Origin: DAOPXV01 sp035352535
Lineage (GTDB): Bacteria > Muiribacteriota > UBA9980
Direction: 5' to 3'
DNA: 22,365 bases
NCBI GenBank assembly: GCA_964545075.1
Contig: CAZJFS010000064.1
Span: 1 to 22,365, forward strand
Translations under genes and position numbers: made by a program
The notes under the pieces: model-generated
The model's input: the letters and a program-made list of their open reading frames with translations, nothing else
Database searches by the model: none
Told to the model about the DNA's origin: nothing
Part shown: in pieces, positions 1 to 8,188 of the stretch
Layout: every line of letters starts with the position of its first letter
How positions within the stretch are numbered: the stretch's first letter is position 1

Positions 1-63
1 TTCCATTAGTTTTGGGCCGGTCGAGCTGTAGAACTGTCCGGCGACATAAGGACTTCTTATCAT
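1..63 (-). CDS. MEMO1-family protein (AmmeMemoRadiSam system protein B), 5' end only
   Basis: Only the first 21 codons lie in the window; the gene runs off the left edge. They read with the family's N-terminal pattern, including SPYVAGQFY, which closely resembles the opening of MEMO1/AmmeMemoRadiSam B proteins (usual form: IRxPxVAGxFY followed by a stretch beginning the first helix). The ATG at 63 is preceded by a strong ribosome binding site, CAGGAG six bases upstream, so the start is well supported. MEMO1 homologues are related to extradiol dioxygenases and often sit near AMMECR1 and radical-SAM partners, which would be outside this window. The molecular role is not settled. The call rests on a short stretch, so it is likely rather than certain. 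Confidence 0.72.
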   Translation of the reverse strand, partial: MIRSPYVAGQFYSSTGPKLME

Positions 64-148
64 AAACGACTCCTGGCAGATAAAGATTTTAATATCCGGC
101 CGCGTTTGTGGCATGTTTTCAAAAACCCTTGAACTGTTTGTTTTTTTG

Positions 149-178
149 ATTATATTTAAGCATTATCAATAATGTCCG
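149..178 (-). promoter_or_regulatory. Possible sigma-70 promoter for the MEMO1-family gene
   Basis: On the minus strand a perfect -10 TATAAT (149-154) follows a weak -35 CGGACA (173-178) with an 18 nt spacer. It lies in the 136 bp gap between the kinase-like gene and the MEMO1 start, so the MEMO1 gene may have its own transcript. The -35 is poor, and read-through from upstream is equally possible. Confidence 0.35.
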
Positions 179-199
179 TTAGCGTGAAAATACGGATGT

Positions 200-808
200 T
201 TAATTAACGGCCGCCCGTTCATATGCCGGGATGGGGCTTTCAGCCATTCCCATGGCTTTTTCATATGTTATTATTCTGGACATGACAAGTTCTATCGCTT
301 CTTTTTCGAGGTCTTCCACCGAACCGTTATTGTTGACCTCTATGAAAGGCCTGTTGGTGGATACGCAGATATCGTTTTCGCTCTTATGGTTTAAAGTTTC
401 AAGCGAAGGATATGTTCCGTCGCGCATTAAAAGCCTGTCGAAACGGACCTTGTCGTCTATGTTTATTCTTACGGGGATGAAATCCTGGGATGTGAAATAA
501 TCGTATTCCATTGAATAACGGACATCCGAAATGACGACCGGTTCCATATTTTTAACTTTGATCTCGCGCATTAATGCGTCGTTTAAGATATTGATATTCT
601 GGCTTCTGAGAAGGTCGCCAAGTTTTTGAAGTATGGCCCTTTTTTGATTGCGGTCGTTTCCGGCGAAAACGTCCGCGTATAAAAGCTCGGCGATGGTTTT
701 GAGCCGTCCGGCGATTGATACCTGTCTGAAATTAAAATGTTTCACCAGAAGCTCGGCGAGTGTGTCTTTACCTGAACCCATTTTTCCTATGATGAAAATG
801 TTTCGCAT
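200..808 (-). CDS. P-loop nucleotide kinase, deoxynucleotide monophosphate kinase-like
   Basis: The 202-residue protein opens with a strand and a textbook Walker A loop, GKMGSGKDT (residues 8-16). Later segments resemble deoxynucleotide monophosphate kinases of the phage T4 gp1 type: a hydrophobic strand followed by ISDVRY and then an NHKSEND segment, the HxSE-like motif of that family. This suggests phosphate transfer from ATP to a dNMP or similar nucleotide in the cytosol. Dephospho-CoA kinase and related adenylate-kinase-like proteins share the P-loop but not the DVR and HxSE pair. The ribosome site AAGGAG lies about 11 bases before the ATG, slightly far. It stands alone, with spacers of over 130 bp on both sides. 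The family call is fairly good; the true substrate is unknown. Confidence 0.6.
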   Translation of the reverse strand: MRNIFIIGKMGSGKDTLAELLVKHFNFRQVSIAGRLKTIAELLYADVFAGNDRNQKRAILQKLGDLLRSQNINILNDALMREIKVKNMEPVVISDVRYSMEYDYFTSQDFIPVRINIDDKVRFDRLLMRDGTYPSLETLNHKSENDICVSTNRPFIEVNNNGSVEDLEKEAIELVMSRIITYEKAMGMAESPIPAYERAAVN

Positions 809-1225
809 TAAGTATTTATCTCCTTATAAAATATAAATGTTCGCTATAGTTAGCTGAAATACCGCTTTTTAAAATCGTTCAAAATCAGTTTTTCGTTATA
901 TTGATCTAAGTACGCGTCAACCGTGGCGGAGTTTGAAGACCGCCGATGACCGAACGTGCATATTCAAAAAACATGATGTTTGGGAGACAACGTATGATAT
1001 TGTTAAAAAGCACTGTATTTACTGTAAGTTCGTTGCTTTCAGGATAGATTAATTTTAACAGAACAACCCCTCGGTGTCAAGGATAAATCTGAAATTTTCT
1101 AAAATAATTAGACCGGATTTAAGGGCATCTTTTCATTCTTTTTCATCATGAAAAAATAAAAAAAATAAAGGGACGCGATTTCCGGCGTCCCCTTATTTTT
1201 TATTTAAGTTTTAGCGCTTAAATTA
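809..1225. other. Intergenic region, 417 bp
   Basis: It separates the clostripain gene stop (1226) from the kinase-like start (808). It holds the clostripain terminator at 1163-1198 and a small inverted repeat GGCGG/CCGCC at 925-944. A 24-codon plus-strand frame near 973 has no supporting features. I see no convincing promoter for the kinase-like gene, although one must lie here or upstream. Confidence 0.6.
1163..1198 (-). terminator. Intrinsic terminator of the clostripain-type gene
   Basis: A long stem pairs AAATAAAGGGACGC (1163-1176) with GCGTCCCCTTATTT (1185-1198) around an 8 nt loop. It begins about 28 bases after the clostripain stop and on the minus strand is followed by a T-rich tract. 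The A/T arms on both sides mean it may work in both directions. Confidence 0.85.
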
Positions 1226-2428
1226 TTATTTGCGGAAAGCTTTTATGAAAGCCGCCCATGCCGTTTTGCCGAGAGCGATATCTTTGTAGTTTGAAGCTAC
1301 TGAAGTTTTCGGGAGGTATATTGCGAGACCGTTCGAATTTTTAACGGCCTGGCCGGTGGTTACGTTTGAAAGAACGATTTTCGAAGGAGCTGAAGCTACT
1401 ACTGCGATAACTTCATTAGCTGCTTTGTTTATAGCGTCGTCTTTAACGTTTGTGTTTAAGAGCTGGCAGAAGTGAACGAGGTCGCAGTTGTCGTCATAAG
1501 CGTAAACCTGAACTGCTGCGGCAGCCTTGTTTATAGCGGCTTTAACTGTCGTATCGCTAAGTTTTGCCATGAGGGCTTTAGCGAGAGCTTCGAGTTTTAC
1601 GTTAACTGCGTCGAATTTTGAGCAATCAACAGCCGACTGTGTCGTATCTTCCGAGCCGGTTGAATAAGCCTGTTTGTAAGCCTGAGCCGTCAATATAGCG
1701 AGATCGGCGGGAGCCATAGCAGGGTTTTTTACGAGAGGTCCGAGAACGAGGTCATAAGGCCAGCCGTTGCCCGGTTCGGTTTCTTCGGAAGCTGCGATGA
1801 AATCAACTGAGTCTTTTACTTCGTAGCCGACTTCCATCATTTGCATGAGGCAGGCGTCCATGCCAAGAACGTCAACATTGTGGCCGATTACGGCTTTTAT
1901 CTGTTTCATAGCTTCGCCGAGCTGAGGAGTCGTCATGTGGTTATTTGAATGATCGTCATAGGAAATGCCTTTGAACACTTTTTTGTCGCGGTTTTTCCAA
2001 CCTGCGCCGTGATTCCAGATGTCAACGAGATAATGTTCAGCGGGATAAGTGTCGTTAGCCCATTTTACGAATTTTACGAGTTCTTTGTAATCGCCCATAT
2101 CAACCGTATTACCGGAATTGATAACTTCAACCGATCCTTTTTTTATTAAAAGCGTCTGGAAGGGTTTTGACATATGTCCCTGGAGAACAAGAATATTAAC
2201 GTCAGCGGAGGAGCCTATTTTTTTCATTTCGGCAACGTCTTTGTCGCCATAAGTATCAAGATTGTTAACACCGTTCAAGAAAACGATGAAATTCCACTGA
2301 GCTTTAGCTTTTGATTCGTTAGCGTGACCTGCAGCAAATACTACATTCGACAATAAAACCACAACGATTAAGGCGGTAACCACTACTAAACTTTTTTTAA
2401 ACATACCCCACTTCACACTCTCTTTCAT
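1226..2428 (-). CDS. Secreted clostripain-type cysteine protease (peptidase family C11)
   Basis: Peptidase C11 enzymes are caspase-fold cysteine endopeptidases, typically cleaving after Arg or Lys. The hallmark residues are visible: WNFIVFLNGVNNLD opening the domain (residues 45-58), the catalytic histidine in IWNHGAGW (His140) and the catalytic cysteine in GMDACLMQ (Cys193), followed by AASEETEPGNGW. A Sec signal peptide occupies the N-terminus, with cleavage likely near residue 32 (VVFA-AG), so the enzyme is exported. At 400 residues it is a compact family member with no obvious extra domain. Two starts are possible: ATG 2428 has no clear ribosome site, while the ATG at 2404 would give a cleaner signal peptide (MFKKSLVVV). 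It has its own promoter and terminator. Alanine and valine codons end mostly in T or A, unlike neighbouring genes, suggesting high expression. Confidence 0.88.
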   Translation of the reverse strand: MKESVKWGMFKKSLVVVTALIVVVLLSNVVFAAGHANESKAKAQWNFIVFLNGVNNLDTYGDKDVAEMKKIGSSADVNILVLQGHMSKPFQTLLIKKGSVEVINSGNTVDMGDYKELVKFVKWANDTYPAEHYLVDIWNHGAGWKNRDKKVFKGISYDDHSNNHMTTPQLGEAMKQIKAVIGHNVDVLGMDACLMQMMEVGYEVKDSVDFIAASEETEPGNGWPYDLVLGPLVKNPAMAPADLAILTAQAYKQAYSTGSEDTTQSAVDCSKFDAVNVKLEALAKALMAKLSDTTVKAAINKAAAAVQVYAYDDNCDLVHFCQLLNTNVKDDAINKAANEVIAVVASAPSKIVLSNVTTGQAVKNSNGLAIYLPKTSVASNYKDIALGKTAWAAFIKAFRK

Positions 2429-2549
2429 TGTTATTTCGCTTTAAATAAAAAAATCGGCCTGCAGCCAGTCAAATTTTAAGTCTTAAAAACTTCTCAACTT
2501 ATTTCCGCGGGACAATTTTCAAAAGGTTTTTTATTTAAAAGCTACATTA

Positions 2550-2578
2550 ATTTTACAACCGAAATTTGATTTTGTCAA
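2550..2578 (-). promoter_or_regulatory. Sigma-70 promoter of the clostripain-type gene
   Basis: On the minus strand, -35 TTGACA (2573-2578) and -10 TAAAAT (2550-2555) are separated by exactly 17 nt. Transcription would start near 2543, giving a 5' untranslated region of about 115 nt before the ATG at 2428. Confidence 0.65.
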
Positions 2579-2582
2579 GTAA

Positions 2583-2614
2583 TTTTTAAACAAATTGTTG
2601 CTTATTTTTTAAAC
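2583..2614. repeat. Direct repeats of TTTTTAAAC upstream of the clostripain promoter
   Basis: TTTTTAAAC occurs at 2583-2591 and 2606-2614, offset by 23 bp (about two helical turns), both followed by AA(A)TT. The first copy lies five bases beyond the -35 box. The position suits an UP element or an activator site, but AT-rich DNA makes chance repeats common. Confidence 0.45.
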
Positions 2615-2734
2615 AATTTTGTGTGCCTTATCTCTTACTTAACTATAATAAACAATAAATAAAAGCAGCGGATTTATATATTTTATGTGTTCGGGATGGG
2701 TCACATGTTCATAAGCTGAAAACTGGTTAAAACA

Positions 2735-3436
2735 TTAAAAAGCCATTCGATAGCCGATATAAAGGATAAAAAAATCGGCTATTATATGGCTTATCCACGG
2801 CGAAACGATGGAAGATGACCTGAGATACATTAGCCCCCAGATCAGACCCGCCGCCATTACGGCCGTTCCGAATATGGCGGATATCGCTATTCCAAAATAC
2901 CTGTAAACGACGACGTAATGATGAAGAGAGAATCCGGCGGCCGCGAGAAACGCGGCGGCGGTTTTTCCATGCGCCGCGGTCAACGTGTCTATGAGCATCC
3001 AGCGCCAGAAGATCTCCTCGAAAAGCGAATTCACGAGCGATATCAGAAGCGTCATCGCGATGTACTTGAAAGGCGTGTCAATGCCGAAAGCAAGGCATTG
3101 CTCGCGGATCTTGAAGGCCATAGGCGATATCCTCGGGGCGAAGTAATATTCATAGGCGGCAAGGATGAAGGCGCCGATAAGTATTCCATAAGTAAGACCG
3201 CTGGAAATATTTTTAGCGCTGAAATGTTGAGGCCAGCCTTTAACTTCACGGAAGCCGGACCCGAAATACCGCGTATAGACGATGAAAGCCATGAAAAGCA
3301 TGAAAAATTTGGTCAATGAGTAAACGATCTTCGCCTGGGGCGTTCCGGCCATTATTATGAAATAGAAAAAGGACGCCGCGAACGGCAGAATCATTGACAG
3401 GTATATCAGGAATATGAAATATTTGTTTTTTGCCAT
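2735..3436 (-). CDS. CPBP-family intramembrane metalloprotease (CAAX protease/bacteriocin-processing type)
   Basis: The 233-residue protein is strongly hydrophobic, with about seven membrane segments. It has the three CPBP signatures in order: EEIFWR (Glu140, Glu141, Arg145; the EExxxR motif), FSLHH (Phe169 to His173; FxxxH) and SHIIAD (His217 to Asp221). These residues bind the metal in the Rce1-like intramembrane glutamate proteases, which in bacteria process lipidated or small peptides or modulate membrane proteins. Its ATG overlaps the xylH stop codon by one base (TGATG), so translation is almost certainly coupled to the sugar permease. Substrate and function are unknown; a role in permease quality control or transport-linked signalling is speculation. 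Confidence 0.85.
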   Translation of the reverse strand: MAKNKYFIFLIYLSMILPFAASFFYFIIMAGTPQAKIVYSLTKFFMLFMAFIVYTRYFGSGFREVKGWPQHFSAKNISSGLTYGILIGAFILAAYEYYFAPRISPMAFKIREQCLAFGIDTPFKYIAMTLLISLVNSLFEEIFWRWMLIDTLTAAHGKTAAAFLAAAGFSLHHYVVVYRYFGIAISAIFGTAVMAAGLIWGLMYLRSSSIVSPWISHIIADFFILYIGYRMAF

Positions 3437-4626
3437 CAGGCTTTTTTTCTGGTCGCTATATCGATCCAGACGGCGAGCAGGAGGATCATGCCCTTGATTA
3501 TGTACTGGTAGGTTATGTCCATGTTCATGATGCTCATTCCATTATCGAGGCTCGCCATTATAAGCGCGCCTACGACCGCGCCGAATATCGTCCCCTCGCC
3601 GCCCATCAGGCTCGTTCCGCCGATGACGGACGCGGCTATGGCGTCGAGTTCGAGGTTCGTTCCGGCCGACGTCGTCGCCGCGTTCAATCTCGCCGTTAGA
3701 ACTATTCCCGATACGGAGGTCAGAACGCCGAATATCATGTAAAGCATCATTACGCGCCACGCCGTGTTTATGCCCGAAAGCCTTGCAGCGTCGATGTTTC
3801 CGCCGATGGCGTAGAGATGGCGCCCGAAAACGGTGTCGTTGGCGATGAAATTGAACAAAACGACTATGCCCAGAAGAAGAAGGACGCAGTATGGGATGCC
3901 TTCGCCGAATATCATTATCGAGAAAACAGCCGCCATCGCGGTCGACATGCAGACTATCTTAACCAGCTGAAGTCCCGGTGAAAGGACCTCGAATCCGTAT
4001 TTTATCCTTTTCCGCCTCTTTCGCATATCGAAAAAGATGAAGAGGAATATGAAAATTATCGCGAAAATAAGGCTCGTATCGTTAAAATTAGGGATTTTGA
4101 AAAAAAGTTTTGGAAGATAATCCTGGCCGATGGATTTAAATCCTTCCTTCATGGGGCTTATCGTGGCCCCGCCCGTAACGCCGAGTATCGCGCCGCGAAC
4201 GGCCATCATGCTGGCAAGAGTTACGATGAAAGCGGGGACCTTCTGATAGGCTATCCAGAAACCGTGCCACGCGCCGATTATGAGCCCGACGCCGAGAGTG
4301 GCCGCTATGGCCGGTATCGGGCCGAACTGATATTTGACCTGAAGGACAGCGGCTACCGCGCCGGTGAATCCCGCGACGGACCCGACCGAAAGATCGATGT
4401 TGTCGGTGATTATGATGAGCGTCATACCGACGGCGACTATCGCGACGGGGACGGTCTGGAGAAAGAGATTCGAAAGATTTCGCGGGAATATGAAGACGCC
4501 CTTCGTGAGTATCGCGAAAATCGTGCCAATGGCGACTAACGCTATAAGCATAGTGTACTGCCGGAAATTCTTTTTGAAGGAGTCCTTTATGATTTCCATC
4601 ATTGACATGTTTGTAGCGTCTTTCAT
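3436..4626 (-). CDS. xylH: Xylose-type ABC transporter permease
   Basis: This is a polytopic inner-membrane protein of 396 residues, of the BPD_transp_2 family that moves pentoses and related sugars. Supporting features are the N-terminal amphipathic region and multiple hydrophobic helices, the TDNIDLSVGSVAGF segment and the C-terminal GGTSLMGGEGTIFGA motif typical of XylH/RbsC-like permeases, followed by the usual hydrophobic end. A strongly basic cytoplasmic loop (DMRKRRKRIK, around residue 200) is characteristic of the longer XylH branch. The ribosome site AAAGGATG lies about 7 nt before the ATG. It follows xylG by 76 bp and its stop overlaps the start of the CPBP protease gene. Substrate by family is D-xylose, but related sugars such as glucose cannot be excluded. 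Confidence 0.87.
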   Translation of the reverse strand: MKDATNMSMMEIIKDSFKKNFRQYTMLIALVAIGTIFAILTKGVFIFPRNLSNLFLQTVPVAIVAVGMTLIIITDNIDLSVGSVAGFTGAVAAVLQVKYQFGPIPAIAATLGVGLIIGAWHGFWIAYQKVPAFIVTLASMMAVRGAILGVTGGATISPMKEGFKSIGQDYLPKLFFKIPNFNDTSLIFAIIFIFLFIFFDMRKRRKRIKYGFEVLSPGLQLVKIVCMSTAMAAVFSIMIFGEGIPYCVLLLLGIVVLFNFIANDTVFGRHLYAIGGNIDAARLSGINTAWRVMMLYMIFGVLTSVSGIVLTARLNAATTSAGTNLELDAIAASVIGGTSLMGGEGTIFGAVVGALIMASLDNGMSIMNMDITYQYIIKGMILLLAVWIDIATRKKA

Positions 4627-4702
4627 CTATATCATCCTTTTTGAATATTTTTGATCTTTTGGCTATTTCGTATTTTGGGCCGAGCCGGATCTATTATCCT
4701 GT

Positions 4703-6217
<1,515 letters not shown>

Positions 6218-6235
6218 TTCATTCCGCCCGTAATA

Positions 6236-7258
6236 TTATTTTTTTACGTTCTTGTACACGTCTTCTTTTTTCAGGTATCCGCTATCTATAAGTTCCTTGT
6301 CTATGTTATTTTTATCGACCGCGACGGGCGTTAAAAGCATCGAAGGAACGTCGATCTTGCCGTTGTTGACCTTTCCGTTGGTCTCGGGAGCGGAGTTGGC
6401 GGCGATTTTAGCGGCGGCGTTTATGGCTGAAATGGCGAGTTTTCTGGTGTCCTTGAAAACGGTCATGGCCTGAGAGCCTTCGACGATCCTCTGGGCGCCC
6501 GAAAGTTCGGAGTCCTGGCCCGTTACCGGAACTTTTCCGTCTAGTTTCTGGGCCGCCAGTGCCTGTATAACGCCGCCCGCGGTGCCGTCATTGGGAGCGA
6601 GCACCGCGTCGATCTTATTGTCGTTCGCCATAAGTGCGTTTTCAACTATTTTCATGGCTTCTATCGGCTGCCAGTCTTTTACGGCCTGTTCCATGACGAT
6701 CTTGATCTCGCCGGTATCCGCCTTCGGTTTTATGAATTTCATGGCGCCTTCTTTAAAAAGCGTCGCGTTGTTATCGGTAGGAGAGCCGGAAAGGACTATA
6801 TAATTTCCTTTCGGGACCATGTCCGTAATATATTTTCCCTGGAGTTCGCCGACTTTAACGTTGTCGAAGGATATGTAAAGGTCGGCGTCGCAATTTTTGA
6901 TGAGCCGGTCGTATGAGATGACTTTTATGCCCGCCTTGTGGGCTTTTTCAACGATAGCCGCCGCGCCTTCGGCGTCGTGCGGCGCGATGATCAAAACGTT
7001 TATATTCTGAGCCAGGAGGTTTTCGCACTGGGAAACCTGTTTTATGGCGTCGTTGTCGGATATCTGAAGCTTGACGTCCATGCCGAGTTTTTTCGCTTCG
7101 GCCTGAAGATATTCGGCGTCTTTGACCCATCTTTCCTCGCGCTGCGTGGGAAGCGAAATGCCTACCGTTATTTTATTTTCAGCGAACGCGAAGGATGTCG
7201 CGAAAATAATTAATGCGATGACCGATATTATAATCGTGGTATTCTTACTTTTTTTCAT
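6236..7258 (-). CDS. xylF: D-xylose-type periplasmic substrate-binding protein
   Basis: This is the first gene of the importer operon. Residues 1-26 are a Sec signal peptide ending AFA before ENKI, with no lipobox cysteine, so the mature protein should be soluble in the periplasm. The mature part has the type I periplasmic binding fold of the XylF branch: TVGISLPTQREERW at the start, then QCENLLAQNINVLIIAPHD and VISYDRLI, both strongly XylF-like. The protein captures the sugar and delivers it to XylH. A clear ribosome site GGAGG stands 8 bases before the ATG. The predicted promoter is at 7312-7340. Nothing in the window encodes xylose isomerase or xylulokinase, so the catabolic genes are elsewhere or the sugar is different. 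Confidence 0.9.
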   Translation of the reverse strand: MKKSKNTTIIISVIALIIFATSFAFAENKITVGISLPTQREERWVKDAEYLQAEAKKLGMDVKLQISDNDAIKQVSQCENLLAQNINVLIIAPHDAEGAAAIVEKAHKAGIKVISYDRLIKNCDADLYISFDNVKVGELQGKYITDMVPKGNYIVLSGSPTDNNATLFKEGAMKFIKPKADTGEIKIVMEQAVKDWQPIEAMKIVENALMANDNKIDAVLAPNDGTAGGVIQALAAQKLDGKVPVTGQDSELSGAQRIVEGSQAMTVFKDTRKLAISAINAAAKIAANSAPETNGKVNNGKIDVPSMLLTPVAVDKNNIDKELIDSGYLKKEDVYKNVKK

Positions 7259-7311
7259 GATTAGTCCTCCATTATGATTTCAATATTTTATGTTTTTATA
7301 AAATTTTTATA

Positions 7312-7340
7312 ATTATATCACAAAGAAAAAAATGGTTCAA
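7312..7340 (-). promoter_or_regulatory. Sigma-70 promoter of the xylFGH-CPBP operon
   Basis: Minus strand: -35 TTGAAC (7335-7340), 17 nt spacer, -10 TATAAT (7312-7317). TG one base before the -10 makes an extended -10 element. The start point would be near 7305, giving a leader of about 47 nt. It lies back to back with the plus-strand cyclase promoter, with only 12 bp between the two -35 boxes, so one regulator could act on both. Confidence 0.7.
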
Positions 7341-7352
7341 TATAATAAAAAA

Positions 7353-7382
7353 TTGACTTTTGCCGTCTCGAAATGATAGAAT
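7353..7382 (+). promoter_or_regulatory. Sigma-70-like promoter of the cyclase gene
   Basis: Plus strand: -35 TTGACT (7353-7358), 18 nt spacer, -10 TAGAAT (7377-7382). The leader to the ATG at 7527 would be about 138 nt and contains short inverted repeats (GCCGG/CCGGC and CGTAT/ATACG) before a good ribosome site. Confidence 0.5.
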
Positions 7383-7526
7383 GTATTTTAGGCGTTCATC
7401 ATAATAACATACAATTTCATATTCATAATTCCTTTTTAACTGCCGGATGTAAAGGCCGGCGATTTCTTTCGAACTGACGGACGTATGGGCCGCCTGTATA
7501 CGCAAAAATAAAAAGGAGCGAGTTTT

Positions 7527-8051
7527 ATGACGGACTTTAATTCTATCAAGTCACCGGTCGAGGTCGACCTTCTTATTTCTTTTTTCGATCTTACAAATTT
7601 TATCAAAATCAGCGACGAGCGAAAAGCGTCCGAGCTGTTCGAATTGCTTTCCGGATTTTATGAGCTTGCCGGTTGCGTTATCGAGGCCGCCGGCGGAAAA
7701 GTGATCAAGTTTATAGGCGATGCCGGACTTGCGGTGTTCGCTGAAGATAAGATCGATGCGGGTATAAGGGCGTTGATGGAACTTCAAAAAAAAACCGAAA
7801 TTTTTTTTGCCAGGCGAAACGTATCTACGCGCCTTATCGTAAAAACGCATTTCGGTTCCGCGGCGTTAGGCCCGCTCGGCGCTTCGAGTGAAAAACGTTT
7901 GGACGTTATCGGCGAATCGGTGAATACCGCGGCCACACTGGCGTCCAAGGGATTCGCTATCAGCCCTCAGGCCTTCAGAAAGCTTTCGGCAGAAACTCGA
8001 AAATATTTCAGGAAGCACACTCCGCCCGTCGTATACATTCTTTCAGATTAA
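7527..8051 (+). CDS. Single-domain class III adenylate/guanylate cyclase-like protein
   Basis: The 174-residue protein is a bare cyclase homology domain that would make a cyclic nucleotide from an NTP as a homodimer in the cytosol. The metal-binding aspartates are present (Asp21 in SFFDLTNF, Asp65 in KFIGDAGLAVF). Lys61 and Asp126, the pair that normally selects adenine, and Asn133 in ESVNTAAT are also present, pointing to ATP. The transition-state arginine four residues after the Asn is replaced by Thr137. There is no sensor, membrane or HAMP part. The ribosome site GGAG is 8 nt before the ATG. The gene is divergent from xylF and upstream of an adenosine deaminase. It could be a slow or regulated cyclase, or an inactive nucleotide-binding relative. 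Confidence 0.8.
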   Translation: MTDFNSIKSPVEVDLLISFFDLTNFIKISDERKASELFELLSGFYELAGCVIEAAGGKVIKFIGDAGLAVFAEDKIDAGIRALMELQKKTEIFFARRNVSTRLIVKTHFGSAALGPLGASSEKRLDVIGESVNTAATLASKGFAISPQAFRKLSAETRKYFRKHTPPVVYILSD

Positions 8052-8094
8052 AAAAATCATTAAAACGCGAACGCATTTTTAAATAAGGAACTTT

Positions 8095-8146
8095 ATTTCA
8101 ACGCATTAGTTTTTGCCGTTGAAATGTTTGGCCTGTATAAACAGGC
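8095..8146 (+). other. Two tandem hairpins between the cyclase and adenosine deaminase genes
   Basis: A perfect 9 bp inverted repeat, ATTTCAACG (8095-8103) with CGTTGAAAT (8117-8125), is followed six bases later by GCCTGT/ACAGGC (8131-8136 and 8141-8146) and then an A/T-rich stretch. The second hairpin has only a broken T run, so it is at best a weak terminator of the cyclase transcript. Both could instead be a leader structure of the deaminase gene. Confidence 0.5.
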
Positions 8147-8188
8147 ATTTATTAAATTGAAAATAATAAAATTAAGCGAGTGATAAAA

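Larger units (their letters stand above)
2429..2734. other. Intergenic region, 306 bp, upstream of the clostripain gene
   Basis: Very AT-rich. It contains the clostripain promoter (2550-2578) and a pair of direct repeats just upstream of it (2583-2614). The part next to the CPBP gene stop (about 2640-2734) shows no clear hairpin terminator, so the end of the xyl operon transcript is not defined. Confidence 0.6.

Noticed and set aside
973..1047. Small plus-strand frame of about 24 codons
   Set aside because: A weak ribosome-site-like sequence exists, but there is no promoter or conserved feature, and it lies in a spacer between minus-strand genes.
2918..3319. Open frame of 133 codons on the plus strand opposite the CPBP protease gene
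   Set aside because: Composition is arginine- and glycine-rich and follows the third positions of the real minus-strand gene; the minus-strand protein has clear family motifs, and this one has no ribosome site.
7312..7330. CRP site between xylF and the cyclase gene
   Set aside because: Only one TGTGA half-site exists, and it coincides with the extended -10 element; the second half is absent.
7296..7505. Minus-strand open frame of 69 codons upstream of xylF
   Set aside because: It overlaps both divergent promoters, lacks a ribosome site and a recognisable protein pattern, and its end is AT-driven hydrophobic sequence.
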